Counted from the first letter of the stretch, positions 25,599 through 35,064 are shown. The stretch: DNA of 64,000 nt from Maricaulis parjimensis (GCF_016817355.1 NZ_JADOTT010000002.1:366354-430353), one strand, 5' to 3'. Notes: a model not told the origin generated them from the sequence alone. Translations and numbers: made by a program.

Positions 25599-26005
25599 GC
25601 CCGTCTGAGCGTCAAGCATCGGTCAGCCAGCGCTATTTCTGGCGGACCTTCGTCTCCATGATGGCCTTCACGGCGATCCTGGTGGCGATCGACAAGACAC
25701 TGGACCCGTCCCGCAATGGCTGGGATGCGATTTCAGCCTGGCCCCTGGTCGTCCTGACCTGTCTGCCGCTTCTCGTCTATGGCTATGAAGTCGTGCGCTA
25801 TGTGCGCTCGATTGATGAGATGCTGGCGCGCATGCAGGTGCGGGCGGCCGCCATCGCCACACTCGCCATGCTGCTCGCCAGTGCATTCTTCGGTGTGGCG
25901 GAAATCTATGGCGTGATGGACCCGCTCAACATGACCATGCTCCTGCCCATCGCCGCTGTGGTGCACAGTATCGCCTCCATGGTCCAGCAGGTGCAGGTGC
26001 GATGA
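25595..26005 (+). CDS. Four-TM membrane protein of XRE module 1
   Basis: 136 residues with four predicted hydrophobic helices (FVSMMAFTAILVAI; PLVVLTCLPLLVYGYEV; IATLAMLLASAFFGVAEI; MLLPIAAVVHSIASM) and a cytoplasmic basic N-terminus. No known domain recognised. It overlaps both neighbours by 4 nt (ATGA), so the three genes are translationally coupled. Confidence 0.78.
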   Translation: MSPSERQASVSQRYFWRTFVSMMAFTAILVAIDKTLDPSRNGWDAISAWPLVVLTCLPLLVYGYEVVRYVRSIDEMLARMQVRAAAIATLAMLLASAFFGVAEIYGVMDPLNMTMLLPIAAVVHSIASMVQQVQVR

Positions 26006-26202
26006 AGAACCGGCTCAAGGAATTGCGCGGCGAGAAGGGTTGGAGCCAGCAGGCGCTGGCCGACCATCTCGATGTGTCCCGCCAGACCATCAACGCACTG
26101 GAGACGGGCAAGTACGACCCCTCCCTCCCGCTCGCCTTCAAGATCGGCCGCCTGTTCGGCCAGCCGATCGAGACGATCTTTGATGATGGGGAGGGCGTCT
26201 AG
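26002..26202 (+). CDS. XRE/Cro-CI family regulator (YozG-like)
   Basis: A 66-residue protein that is almost entirely an HTH: RLKELRGEKGWSQQALADHLDVSRQTINALETGKYDPSLPLAFKI (read in parts), then LFGQPIETIFDDGE. Such mini-repressors commonly sit in operons with small membrane proteins. Overlaps the upstream gene by 4 nt. Its stop shares CTAG (26199-26202) with the stop of the convergent ABC permease gene. Confidence 0.9.
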   Translation: MKNRLKELRGEKGWSQQALADHLDVSRQTINALETGKYDPSLPLAFKIGRLFGQPIETIFDDGEGV

Positions 26203-27305
26203 TCCAGCGTCCGCCGGTATCTCAGCATGGCGAGCGTCGCAATCACCGCGAAGATGACCGCCAGCGGCCAGATGTCGTGGATCACGTCTTCCAGCCCTGC
26301 CCCTTTGAGCATGATCGAGCGGACCGCGTGGATGAAATGCGTGGTCGGCAGGGCCTGGCCGAGGGTTTGGGCCCAGGCGGGCATGCCGGCAAAGGGGAAC
26401 ATGAAGCCGGACAGGAGAATGGAGGGCAGGAAGATGAAAAAGGTCATCTGCATGGCCTGCATCTGGCTGCGCGCTACGGTCGAGAACAAAAAGCCCAGCG
26501 AGAGATTGACCAGGATGAAGAGCGAGACCGCTGCCAGAAAGGCGAGCGGGGAGCCCAGAAAGGGCACGCCGAAGAGGAGGCGTGCGCCGGTCAGCAGGAT
26601 CGCCACCTGGATGGAGCCGACGAAGACATAGGGCGTGATCTTGCCGATCATCACCTCATGCGGCCGTGTCGGCGTCGCCAGCAGGGTTTCCAGCGTGCCT
26701 CGCTCGGCCTCTCGCGTGAGCGCCATGGAGGTCATCATCGCCATCGTCATGGTCAGGATCACACCGAGCAGGCCCGGCACGATATTGAGCGCCGTGCGTC
26801 CAGCCGGATTGAAGCGGCGATGGATCACCGTCTCCACCGGCGGGTGCATCTCGCCCAGCATGGGGGCGAGCGCTTCCTGCACCAGGGTCGGGAAGGCGCC
26901 GGCGCCGGCTCCGGCCGCAACCGGGTCGGAGGCATCCGCATCCAGCAGGATTTGTGGCCGGTCACCGCGCAACAGGTCGCGTTCGAAATTGGGCGGAATG
27001 GTCACCACGAAGAGGACATCGCCGCTTTGCAGGGCGCTTTCGGTCTCCTCAGCCGAAGTGGTCAGGCCGATGAGGTCGAAATATTCCGAGGTCTCCATCG
27101 CCTGGGTGATGGCGCGGCTGGCCGGGCCATTATCCCCCATCTCCACCAGGGTGGGCAGATGGCGCGGATCGGTATTGATGGCATAGCCGAACAGAAGGAG
27201 CTGCATGACCGGAATGCCGACCATCATGCCGAAGGTCAGCCGGTCGCGGAGCATCTGGATGAATTCCTTGCCCATGATGGCGAGGATCCGGGAGAAGCTG
27301 GTCAC
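26199..27305 (-). CDS. ABC-2 permease of an efflux system (YhhJ/YbhR-like)
   Basis: 368-residue inner-membrane permease: an N-terminal helix, a large periplasmic domain (about 40-180), then five hydrophobic segments including FIFLPSILLSGFMFPFAGMP, the ABC-2 signature. It works with the ATPase encoded just upstream (4-nt overlap) and the lipoprotein HlyD-like adaptor. Only one permease is encoded, whereas YbhFSR has two, so it probably acts as a homodimer. Confidence 0.9.
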   Translation of the reverse strand: MTSFSRILAIMGKEFIQMLRDRLTFGMMVGIPVMQLLLFGYAINTDPRHLPTLVEMGDNGPASRAITQAMETSEYFDLIGLTTSAEETESALQSGDVLFVVTIPPNFERDLLRGDRPQILLDADASDPVAAGAGAGAFPTLVQEALAPMLGEMHPPVETVIHRRFNPAGRTALNIVPGLLGVILTMTMAMMTSMALTREAERGTLETLLATPTRPHEVMIGKITPYVFVGSIQVAILLTGARLLFGVPFLGSPLAFLAAVSLFILVNLSLGFLFSTVARSQMQAMQMTFFIFLPSILLSGFMFPFAGMPAWAQTLGQALPTTHFIHAVRSIMLKGAGLEDVIHDIWPLAVIFAVIATLAMLRYRRTLD

Positions 27306-28228
27306 TGGAAATTGTCCTCCGACCCGGTCATCAGCCAGATGAAGGCTTCTTCCAGCCCCGTCTTCGCCTTTTCCACAATCAGCCCGTCCTGTCCGCGCCA
27401 GGGGGCAATCGCGCGCTCCAACCGTTCGGCATCGCGGCCGGAGACATGCAGGGCCGAGCCGAACCGGGCGATCTGGTCGACGCCGTCGGCACCGTGCAGG
27501 GCGTCATAGATGGGCTGCAGCCCCTTGCCCTCGATCCGCCAGGTGACCAGGCCGACCCGTTCGGGAATATCAGCCGAGGGCGCATCGATCAGCTTCTTGC
27601 CATAGGCGATGAAGGCGATGTTATCGCACTGGACCGCCTCATCCATGTAGTGGGTCGAGACCAGCACGGTGACGCCCTTGCGCGCCAGAACCCGGATCCG
27701 GTCCCAGAAATCGCGGCGGGCCTTGGGATCGACGCCGGCGGTGGGTTCGTCCAGCAGGAGCAAGCCGGGATCGTGCATCGAGGCGGCCGCCAGGGCGAGG
27801 CGCTGTTTCCAGCCGCCCGAGAGCGTGTCCGCCAGCTGGTCGGCGCGCGGGGCGAGGGCGTATTCCTCCAGCGCCGCATCGACAACGGATTTCGTGTTCT
27901 TCAGCGCATGCAGGCGCGCCATGAAGGTGAGGTTCTCGCGGACGGTCAGATCGCCATAGAGCGAGAATTTCTGCGTCATATAGCCGACGCGGGATTTGAT
28001 CTGGCGGCTCTCATGAATGATGTCATGACCCAGAGCCGTGCCGCCGCCGGCATCGGGTTTCAGCAGCCCGCACATCATGCGGATCGTCGTCGTCTTGCCG
28101 GACCCGTTGGGGCCGAGAAAGCCATAGATCCGGCCCTTGGGAACCTGCATCGAGAAATCATCGACGACGGTCTTCTCACCAAAACGTTTGGTCAGGCGTT
28201 GCACATCGATGGCGAGGCTTTCGCTCAT
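27302..28228 (-). CDS. ABC exporter ATP-binding protein
   Basis: 308 residues with Walker A GPNGSGKTTT, Q-loop region YMTQKFSLY, signature LSGGWKQRLAL, Walker B LLLLDEPTAGVDP and switch His in VSTHYMDEA. This is the DrrA/YbhF-like class that pairs with ABC-2 permeases. It overlaps both flanking genes by 4 nt in the tetR-hlyD-ATPase-permease operon. Confidence 0.93.
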   Translation of the reverse strand: MSESLAIDVQRLTKRFGEKTVVDDFSMQVPKGRIYGFLGPNGSGKTTTIRMMCGLLKPDAGGGTALGHDIIHESRQIKSRVGYMTQKFSLYGDLTVRENLTFMARLHALKNTKSVVDAALEEYALAPRADQLADTLSGGWKQRLALAAASMHDPGLLLLDEPTAGVDPKARRDFWDRIRVLARKGVTVLVSTHYMDEAVQCDNIAFIAYGKKLIDAPSADIPERVGLVTWRIEGKGLQPIYDALHGADGVDQIARFGSALHVSGRDAERLERAIAPWRGQDGLIVEKAKTGLEEAFIWLMTGSEDNFQ

Positions 28229-29175
28229 TCTTGCGGCTCGAAGCGCAGGGGAGTGCCGGGCGGCGGGGGTGTCCCGTCGAAAATGGCCTCGGCGCGCCAG
28301 ACCAGACGATCGCGTTCATTATCGGAATAAATGACAGGCGGGGTGAATTCCGCGTCTTCGGCAATTGTGGAAATGCGGGCTGTCAGACCGGCCGCGCAGC
28401 CATCACAGCTGACGCGCAAACGGGTGCCCACCGGCAGGCCGGACAGTTGAGTCTCTGGAATGAAGAGCAGGGCATGGACGGCACTCTCGGGCAGGAAATC
28501 ATAGACGGGCTGGGCCGGGCCGGCCATTTCTCCGGCAAAGCGGATCTGGCGGTGGATGCGGCCGTCGGTGGGCGCGTGCACATAGCGCCGGGCCTGAAGA
28601 TCGGCCAACCGGTCCAGCTCGGCATCGGCGGCGCGGATATCGGCCTGCAAGGCCCGCAAGGCATTCTCCCGGGCCGGCAATTGCACGAGGCTGAGGCGCT
28701 GGCGCATTTCCGCGACCCGGGCGCGGGCCGCTTGGTCGGCGGTCTCGGCCTGGTCGAGACGGGCTTGGCTGACATGGCCCTGGGTGAAGAGGTCTTGCGT
28801 GCGCTCCAGCGCTTCGGCCGTGTCGCGGGCGGCGGCCTGGGCCTGGGTCAACTGATCGCGCGCCGCAGCAATCTCCGGCGCACGGGCACCGGCAGCGGCA
28901 TCATCGAACCGGGCGGTGGCGGCTTCCAGCCGGGCTTCGGCGGCCAGAACGGCGGCTTCTTCCTGTTGGTCGTCGAGACGGAAGAGCAGCGCCCCTTCCT
29001 CGATCCTGTCCCCTTCGGCGGACAGTGTTTCCACGATCCGGCCCGCCGTGTCGGGCGCGATCGTGATGAAATCGCCCTCGGCATAGCCGTGCAGCGCATT
29101 GGCGTCCTCGTCCTGACAGGCGGCCAGACTCAGGCCGGCGGCGAGAAGCAGGTGGTAAAGGGCAAGCTTGCGCAT
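28225..29175 (-). CDS. HlyD/YbhG-like periplasmic adaptor lipoprotein
   Basis: 316-residue membrane-fusion protein. The N-terminal lipobox LAAC (about residue 20) indicates lipidation. Next come the first lipoyl half (GRIVETLSAEGDRIEEGALLFRLDD), a long Ala-rich coiled-coil hairpin (about 75-195), the second lipoyl half (YVHAPTDGRIHRQ) and a beta domain. It links the inner-membrane exporter to an outer-membrane channel, which is not encoded here. 4-nt overlaps on both sides. Confidence 0.9.
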   Translation of the reverse strand: MRKLALYHLLLAAGLSLAACQDEDANALHGYAEGDFITIAPDTAGRIVETLSAEGDRIEEGALLFRLDDQQEEAAVLAAEARLEAATARFDDAAAGARAPEIAAARDQLTQAQAAARDTAEALERTQDLFTQGHVSQARLDQAETADQAARARVAEMRQRLSLVQLPARENALRALQADIRAADAELDRLADLQARRYVHAPTDGRIHRQIRFAGEMAGPAQPVYDFLPESAVHALLFIPETQLSGLPVGTRLRVSCDGCAAGLTARISTIAEDAEFTPPVIYSDNERDRLVWRAEAIFDGTPPPPGTPLRFEPQE

Positions 29176-29810
29176 CAGGCAGCCTTTTCGCGCGGGACCA
29201 GTCCGTAAAGGACGAGGTCGCAGATCGCCCCGGCCATGTCGGCCGGGTCGGAGATGTCCTGCGGTTGCAGATCGAAAATCGTGGTCAGAACCATATGCGC
29301 CATGCAGGGCCCGCCCATGAGGCGCATCAGCGCATCCGTGTCGACACGGCGGAACCGGCCCGCCTCCACCCCGGCTTCCAGCAGGGCGGACATGGCACGG
29401 CGGGCAATGTCCAGAACCTGGCTGCGATAGTGGGCCGCGATCTCCGGCGAGCGCCCGGCCTCGGTCAGGACCAGCCTGGGGGCTGCGGAAATGTCCGGGT
29501 CCGCCATGGCCGTCATCAGCATTTTCACAAGACTGCGCAGGGCGGTCTCTGGATCCTGCGGCGCGCCGATGGCAACCAATTGCTCGGCCGCGCGCGCCAG
29601 CTTGCCGGCGGACTGCTCGACCAGCGCGCTCAGCATGGCGTCCTTGGATGGGAAGTAGAGATAGACCGCGCCCTTGGAGAGGCCGGCCCGTTTGGCGATG
29701 TCCTCGACACGGGCCTGGGCGAAACCCTGTTCTGTGAACACGGCGAGCGCCGCATCCAGGATTTCATCCGGCCGGGCTTCGGGGCGGCGTTTGCGGTGCG
29801 TCTGGGGCAT
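29175..29810 (-). CDS. TetR-family repressor of the ABC efflux operon
   Basis: 211 residues. N-terminal TetR HTH (ILDAALAVFTEQGFAQARVEDIAKRAGLSKGAVYLYF, in parts) with a ligand-binding helical C-terminal domain. First gene of the operon; its stop overlaps the adaptor start by one base. A perfect palindrome 12 nt before its start is a plausible autoregulatory operator. Confidence 0.92.
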   Translation of the reverse strand: MPQTHRKRRPEARPDEILDAALAVFTEQGFAQARVEDIAKRAGLSKGAVYLYFPSKDAMLSALVEQSAGKLARAAEQLVAIGAPQDPETALRSLVKMLMTAMADPDISAAPRLVLTEAGRSPEIAAHYRSQVLDIARRAMSALLEAGVEAGRFRRVDTDALMRLMGGPCMAHMVLTTIFDLQPQDISDPADMAGAICDLVLYGLVPREKAA

Positions 29811-29822
29811 GGTCGCATTATA

Positions 29823-29836
29823 ACTGACCGGTCAGT
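29823..29836. promoter_or_regulatory. Palindromic operator for the TetR regulator
   Basis: ACTGACCGGTCAGT is a perfect 14-bp palindrome centred between the tetR start (29810) and the divergent gene at 29922. The TGAC...GTCA form is common for TetR/AcrR operators. Binding is inferred from position and symmetry. Confidence 0.7.
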
Positions 29837-29921
29837 CATTAACAACGAGATTTGCGGCGGGGCGATTTTTCTGGGGCGAAGTTGGCGAAGCAGCTTAGAA
29901 AAAGGCGGCAGGGAGGTGCCC

Positions 29922-30374
29922 ATGTTCGAGACCTACTACACCGCGCTCCACATCCTGATCGCTCCGGCCTGGCTGCTGTTGGCCTTCGCGCCTGGCTGGA
30001 TCTGGACACGGCGCATCGTGCACACGGCGCTCTTTCCGCTCATCCTGGCGGCGATCTATCTGAGCTTCCTCAGCGCGGGCATCGTCTTTGGCCAAGCGCA
30101 TCACGATGCCGGCATGTCGACGCTGGCGGCCGTTATGGCGCTTTTCTCCCACCCGGTGGGCGTGCTGACAGGCTGGACGCATTTCCTGGTCTTCGACCTG
30201 TTTGTCGGCGCCTGGATCGCCCGCGACGCACTGCGGGTCGGCCTGTCGAAATGGGTCGTCCTGCCCGCCCTGGTTTTCACCCTGATGTTCGGTCCGCTGG
30301 GGCTGGCGATCTACCTCCTCACGCGCCGGCTGACCGGCAAGGGCGGCTGGTCGCTGGACGAGCAGGCCGGCTAG
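29922..30374 (+). CDS. ABA4-like (DUF4281) integral membrane protein
   Basis: 150 residues with four TM helices. The family pattern is clear: a short N-terminus with LHILIAPAWLLLAFAPGW, then HPVGVLTGWTHFLVFDLFVGAWIARDA and MFGPLGLAIYLLTRRL. Plant ABA4 acts in neoxanthin formation; bacterial members are uncharacterised. GGGAGG precedes ATG 29922. Its stop shares CTAG with that of the convergent gene 30371-30856. Confidence 0.85.
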   Translation: MFETYYTALHILIAPAWLLLAFAPGWIWTRRIVHTALFPLILAAIYLSFLSAGIVFGQAHHDAGMSTLAAVMALFSHPVGVLTGWTHFLVFDLFVGAWIARDALRVGLSKWVVLPALVFTLMFGPLGLAIYLLTRRLTGKGGWSLDEQAG

Positions 30375-30856
30375 CGCCGCTTGGGCAATTTGCCGTCACG
30401 GCGCGGGCTTTCGCCCTTCTTCAGCTTCCAGCGCTTCAGCAGGCCATCGACCGGGTGGACATAGAGCTTGCCCGGCGCAGGCTGGCCATCGCCCCAGGTC
30501 CAGAGCCAGGGCCAGACCCATTCGCCGTCGCGCCCGATCGAGGGGCGCAGGACGAAATCGTCCAAATGCTCCAGCACGTGTTGTTTCACCGTGTGACCCG
30601 GGTCCAGATGCGCCCCGATTTCGGCCCGGACCTTGTTCCAGGGACGTCCGACCTGCTGGCCAAGATAGCGTTTCAGCGGGGCGAGATTCTCGTTGAGCCA
30701 TTTGGTCCGCGTGCCGTTTTCCTCACGCTGGCGCTTCAGGCCCTGTTTCTTGGGCAGATTGTCGCCCGCCTTGTTCAGCTTGCCGCGGGAGAGCTTGCGG
30801 GTGCGCCAGCCCCGGCGTGGGCGTTCGACGATCACCTTGAACATGTCCTCACGCAT
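30371..30856 (-). CDS. Basic protein encoded next to rtcB, function unknown
   Basis: 161 residues, strongly basic (Lys/Arg-rich ends), opening MREDMFKVIVERPRRG and containing RKLSRGKLN, RYLGQQVGRPWNKVRAEI and a Trp-rich stretch WVWPWLWTW. I recall proteins with this opening near RtcB ligases in other bacteria, but that is memory, not a search. It lies 39 nt after rtcB on the same strand, separated by a short hairpin, so an RNA-repair link is possible. No catalytic motif recognised. Confidence 0.72.
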   Translation of the reverse strand: MREDMFKVIVERPRRGWRTRKLSRGKLNKAGDNLPKKQGLKRQREENGTRTKWLNENLAPLKRYLGQQVGRPWNKVRAEIGAHLDPGHTVKQHVLEHLDDFVLRPSIGRDGEWVWPWLWTWGDGQPAPGKLYVHPVDGLLKRWKLKKGESPRRDGKLPKRR

Positions 30857-30878
30857 TTCATCCTCCCGCGGGAAAGCG

Positions 30879-30895
30879 GGCAGGGCCGTTTGGCC

Positions 30896-30902
<7 letters not shown>
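30879..30902. other. Hairpin overlapping the rtcB stop
   Basis: GGGCAGGGCC (30879-30888) pairs with GGCCCTACCC (30893-30902) apart from one mismatch, loop GTTT. It spans the rtcB stop and lies before the downstream basic-protein gene, and may modulate the ratio of the two products. Confidence 0.45.
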
Positions 30903-32107
<1,205 letters not shown>

Positions 32108-32116
32108 GATTCTCAC

Positions 32117-32134
32117 CCCCGCTTGCCGGCGGGG
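32117..32134 (-). promoter_or_regulatory. Hairpin sequestering the rtcB Shine-Dalgarno
   Basis: On the minus strand CCCCGC (32134-32129) can pair with GCGGGG (32122-32117), whose G-run is the probable SD of rtcB, just before the start codon. Folding would hide the ribosome-binding site. Confidence 0.5.
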
Positions 32135-32172
32135 CCTTTCTCTTTCTTTCGTTGTGATGGTGGGCGCCCAAG

Positions 32173-32205
32173 GGGAGGATGCGTGTTGGGGTCACGCATC
32201 CTCCC
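32173..32205 (-). promoter_or_regulatory. Perfect 13-bp hairpin in the rtcB leader
   Basis: Arms 32173-32185 and 32193-32205 are perfectly complementary over 13 bp with a 7-nt loop. It has no U-tract and lies about 66 nt upstream of rtcB, between a terminator and the SD hairpin. Confidence 0.6.
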
Positions 32206-32254
32206 GGGGCTGTTCCAGGCGGCCATTTGGGGGATAAGGGCGGCCAGCCGGAAC

Positions 32255-32288
32255 AAAAAAGCCCTCCTCGAGCGGCGCTCGGGAGGGC
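32255..32288 (-). terminator. Minus-strand terminator in the rtcB leader
   Basis: A 12-bp stem with a single bulged base (32261-32273 with 32277-32288, loop 3 nt) is followed on the minus strand by six T (32260-32255). No annotated minus-strand gene lies upstream for 2 kb (lysK is on the plus strand), so it must end either a small RNA/small ORF or an attenuated rtcB leader transcript. Confidence 0.8.
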
Positions 32289-32314
32289 GGGTCACCGGGA
32301 CTGTGTCGGACAGT

Positions 32315-32407
32315 CTACCGGGTGATCTGCGATCCCTTTGCGCGCGCAAACGCGACCGGCCAAATGGCCGTGCGATCGAGGCGATATGTACGCTGAACCT
32401 GGTTCAT
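32315..32407 (-). CDS. Possible 30-residue leader or small ORF upstream of rtcB
   Basis: ATG 32407 to TAG 32315 encodes a 30-residue basic peptide (begins MNQVQRTYRLDRTAIW), ending 27 nt before the minus-strand terminator. The SD is weak (GAGACGAG). The 547-nt gap 32116-32662 otherwise holds only the hairpins listed here and the lysK leader. The frame may be chance. Confidence 0.22.
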   Translation of the reverse strand: MNQVQRTYRLDRTAIWPVAFARAKGSQITR

Positions 32408-32662
32408 GCTCGTCTCTTGCTGCGCACCCCGTATGGGGCGGTTGGTTAATCGGGATGCGGCTTATGAGCCTGCCCGGTTCGCCTTTCAAGCGAAATCGGC
32501 CCGTTGAATATGGCTATTCGTCTTGATGTGGCTTTTTCGCAACGAGATGGGCGGTGGCGGGCCCGTTCCGCAAACCCGCTCTGCGCGCCGCAGTGCTTGA
32601 CGCTGTGCGCCTTCCCCTCTACCTCGCTCGGCTTCTGTATCCCTGAAAAGAAAGTGATCCCG

Positions 32663-34252
32663 ATGTCTGTCGCCGATCTTGCCCAAAACGCGAAAGCCTG
32701 GCCGTTTGAACAAGCGCGCCTGCTGAAAAAGCGTCTGGACAAGATGGGCCGAAAATCGGGGCCGGTCGTGTTCGAGACCGGCTATGGGCCGTCGGGCCTC
32801 CCGCACATGGGGACATTCGGTGAAGTCGTGCGCACGACCATGGTCCTGCGCGCCTTCGATGCGCTGACGGACGGCGCCTACGAGCCCAAGCTGATCTGCG
32901 TTTCCGATGACATGGACGGGATGCGCAAGGTTCCCGACAATCTCCCGCAACAGGAGATGCTGGCCGAACATCTGCAAAAGCCGCTGACCGAAGTGCCGGA
33001 CCCGTTCGGCACGGCGGAGAGCTATGGCGCCCACATGAATGGCCGCCTCAAGGGCTTCCTCGACAGTTTCGGCTTCACCTATGAGTTCAAGTCCGCGACC
33101 GAGCTCTACAAGTCCGGCGCCTATGACGCGATGCTGCTGAAGGCGGCCCAGAAGTATGACGCCATCATGGACGTCATGCTGCCCACGCTGGGCGCGGAAC
33201 GCCAGGCGACCTATTCGCCCTTCCTGCCGATCTCACCGAAGACAGGCCGGGTCCTCTATGTCCCGATGAAGGCCGTCGATGCCGAGGCCGGCACAGTGAC
33301 CTTCGACGACGAGGATGGCGAGGAAATGACGCTGCCGGTCACCGGCGGCCATGTGAAGCTGCAGTGGAAGCCGGATTTCGGCATGCGCTGGGCGGCCCTC
33401 GGCGTCGATTTCGAGATGTTCGGCAAGGACCACCAGACCAATGCGCCGATCTATTCGCGCATCTGCCGCATCCTCGGTGCCGAGCCGCCGACGCAATTCG
33501 TCTACGAGCTCTTCCTGGACCAGAAGGGCGAGAAGATCTCCAAGTCCAAGGGCAATGGGCTCTCGGTCGAGGACTGGCTGAAATATGCGCCGCAGCAATC
33601 GCTGGCCTACTACAACTTCGTCAAGCCGAAGACGGCCAAGCGCCTCTATTTCGACGTCATCCCGAAGGCCGTCGATGAGTATATGCAGCACCTGGCCGCC
33701 TATCACGGCCAGACGCCGGACAAGCAGTTGGAGAACCCGGCCTGGCACATCCATAACGGCAATCCGCCGCAGGATGCCTCGCCGATCTCTTTCGCGCTCC
33801 TGCTCAACCTGGCTTCGGCGGCTTCGGCCCACTCCACCGATGTGATGTGGGGCTTTATCGGCCGCTATGTCGACGGAGCCACGCCGGAGAGCCATCCGCT
33901 GCTGGACGCACTGGCCGGTTTTGCCGTCCAGTATTTCCAGGACTTCGTCGAACCGACCAAATCCTTCCGTGCGCCCACCGATATGGAACGCGCGGCCATG
34001 GAAGATCTGCTTGCGCGTCTGAAGGCCATGCCGGCGGATACTCGTGACGGGGCCATGATCCAGGATGAGGTGTTTGCCGCCGGCAAGACACAGGAATTCG
34101 AAAACCTGCGTGACTGGTTCCAGGCCCTCTATGAGACCCTGCTCGGCCAGTCCCAGGGTCCGCGTTTCGGCTCCTTCGTCGCCATTTACGGCGTCCCGCA
34201 GACCATCGCCCTGATCGAAAAGGCGCTGGCGGGGGAGCTGGTAAAGGGCTGA
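32663..34252 (+). CDS. lysK: Class I lysyl-tRNA synthetase
   Basis: Charges tRNA-Lys. 529 residues of the archaeal-type class I enzyme: the HIGH-like motif HMGT is at residues 48-51 ([13 protein letters not shown]) and the KMSKS-like motif is KISKS near 290 ([11 protein letters not shown]). There is no class II fold signature. Class I LysRS is common in alphaproteobacteria. ATG 32663 is chosen because upstream in-frame codons give a Cys-rich non-conserved leader; the SD is weak. Confidence 0.93.
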   Translation: MSVADLAQNAKAWPFEQARLLKKRLDKMGRKSGPVVFETGYGPSGLPHMGTFGEVVRTTMVLRAFDALTDGAYEPKLICVSDDMDGMRKVPDNLPQQEMLAEHLQKPLTEVPDPFGTAESYGAHMNGRLKGFLDSFGFTYEFKSATELYKSGAYDAMLLKAAQKYDAIMDVMLPTLGAERQATYSPFLPISPKTGRVLYVPMKAVDAEAGTVTFDDEDGEEMTLPVTGGHVKLQWKPDFGMRWAALGVDFEMFGKDHQTNAPIYSRICRILGAEPPTQFVYELFLDQKGEKISKSKGNGLSVEDWLKYAPQQSLAYYNFVKPKTAKRLYFDVIPKAVDEYMQHLAAYHGQTPDKQLENPAWHIHNGNPPQDASPISFALLLNLASAASAHSTDVMWGFIGRYVDGATPESHPLLDALAGFAVQYFQDFVEPTKSFRAPTDMERAAMEDLLARLKAMPADTRDGAMIQDEVFAAGKTQEFENLRDWFQALYETLLGQSQGPRFGSFVAIYGVPQTIALIEKALAGELVKG

Positions 34253-34274
34253 TTTGAAACCAGTTTTTGAAAAG

Positions 34275-34298
34275 GCCCGCTTGTCGGGCTCTTTCTTT
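34275..34298 (+). terminator. Terminator of lysK
   Basis: Short GC stem GCCCG-CTTGT-CGGGC followed by TCTTTCTTT, about 20 nt after the stop. The stem is short, so strength is moderate. Confidence 0.65.
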
Positions 34299-34307
34299 CT
34301 GCGCAAA

Positions 34308-34372
34308 TGTCAAAAAAATCATACACAATGTCTTGCATTCCAGACATCGGTGTGTGTAAAAAATACCAGACA
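34308..34372 (+). promoter_or_regulatory. Promoter region with three TGT-N9-CAkACA repeats upstream of XRE module 2
   Basis: Three 18-nt units share TGT-N9-CA(G/T)ACA: 34308-34325, 34329-34346 and 34355-34372. The middle one sits in the dyad ATGTCT-N8-AGACAT. A candidate promoter is -35 TTGCAT (34333-34338) and -10 TAAAAA (34357-34362), so units 2 and 3 overlap -35 and -10. The arrangement parallels the triple repeat of module 1 but the sequence differs, as expected if each XRE protein binds its own site. Confidence 0.6.
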
Positions 34373-34392
34373 CAGAGACTGGAGTTTTTGAC

Positions 34393-34824
34393 ATGAGTTT
34401 TCACGAGAAGAGCAATCTGGCCATGCTGGTCATCATGGTCGGCGTTTATGGCTGGTATTTCACGACGTCGATCGTGGACGTGATGGGCGGGATGTCGCCG
34501 GAGGCGGCGTTGGCTGTGACCAATACCAAGATGATCATCACCGTTCTGGGCATGATCGCTGCGTCCATCGTGGTCCATATCGCCATTGCGATCGCAGCCC
34601 CGTCCGAGGCCGATGACACATCGGACGAACGGGACAAGCTGATCGAATTGCGCGGTGACCAGCGCGGCGGTCTGGTCCTGGCCCTGTTCGCCTTGCTGGC
34701 CATGGGCTCAGCCATGACGGCCCAGCCCTATTATCTGGTCGCGAACCTGATCCTGGCCGGTCTGGTGGCGGGCGAGATCGCCAAGGCCGTGTCCAAACTG
34801 GTCGACTATCGCCGCGGGGTCTGA
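34393..34824 (+). CDS. DUF2178-like membrane protein of XRE module 2
   Basis: 143 residues with four hydrophobic helices. A cytoplasmic loop after the second helix holds DTSDERDKLIELRGDQ, resembling the DERD/E signature of DUF2178 proteins. GGAG precedes ATG 34393. It is followed 3 nt later by a mini XRE regulator, the same arrangement as in module 1 at 25335-26202. Confidence 0.8.
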   Translation: MSFHEKSNLAMLVIMVGVYGWYFTTSIVDVMGGMSPEAALAVTNTKMIITVLGMIAASIVVHIAIAIAAPSEADDTSDERDKLIELRGDQRGGLVLALFALLAMGSAMTAQPYYLVANLILAGLVAGEIAKAVSKLVDYRRGV

Positions 34825-34827
34825 GCC

Positions 34828-35049
34828 ATGGCGAAACCGACCCTCATCACCAATGAAATCCGTACCCTGCGCTTTCACGCCGATGAAATGAGCCAGGCCG
34901 ATCTCGCCAAGGCCATCGGCGTGACCCGCCAGACCGTGATCGCCATCGAGCAGGGCAAATATTCGCCCTCCCTGGAAGTCGCCTTCAAGATCGCCCGCGT
35001 CTTCAAAGTGGGACTGGAAGAGGTGTTCCAGTATCCGGAGGCGGAGTGA
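34828..35049 (+). CDS. XRE/Cro-CI family regulator (YozG-like) of module 2
   Basis: 73 residues: a short N-terminal strand (TLITNEIRTLRFHADEMS) and a compact HTH (QADLAKAIGVTRQTVIAIEQGKYSPSLEVAFKI, in parts) ending VFKVGLEEVFQYPE. It is paralogous to the 66-residue regulator at 26002-26202 (shared RQT-I--E-GKY-PSL--AFKI pattern). Probably represses its own promoter. Confidence 0.92.
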   Translation: MAKPTLITNEIRTLRFHADEMSQADLAKAIGVTRQTVIAIEQGKYSPSLEVAFKIARVFKVGLEEVFQYPEAE

Positions 35050-35064
35050 AAAGCAGTTGTCGGT

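Noticed and set aside
32290-32660. A structured non-coding RNA such as 6S, RNase P RNA or SRP RNA in the large gap upstream of lysK
   Set aside because: None of the conserved core sequences of these RNAs that I could check by eye are present. Only hairpins and a weak small ORF could be supported.
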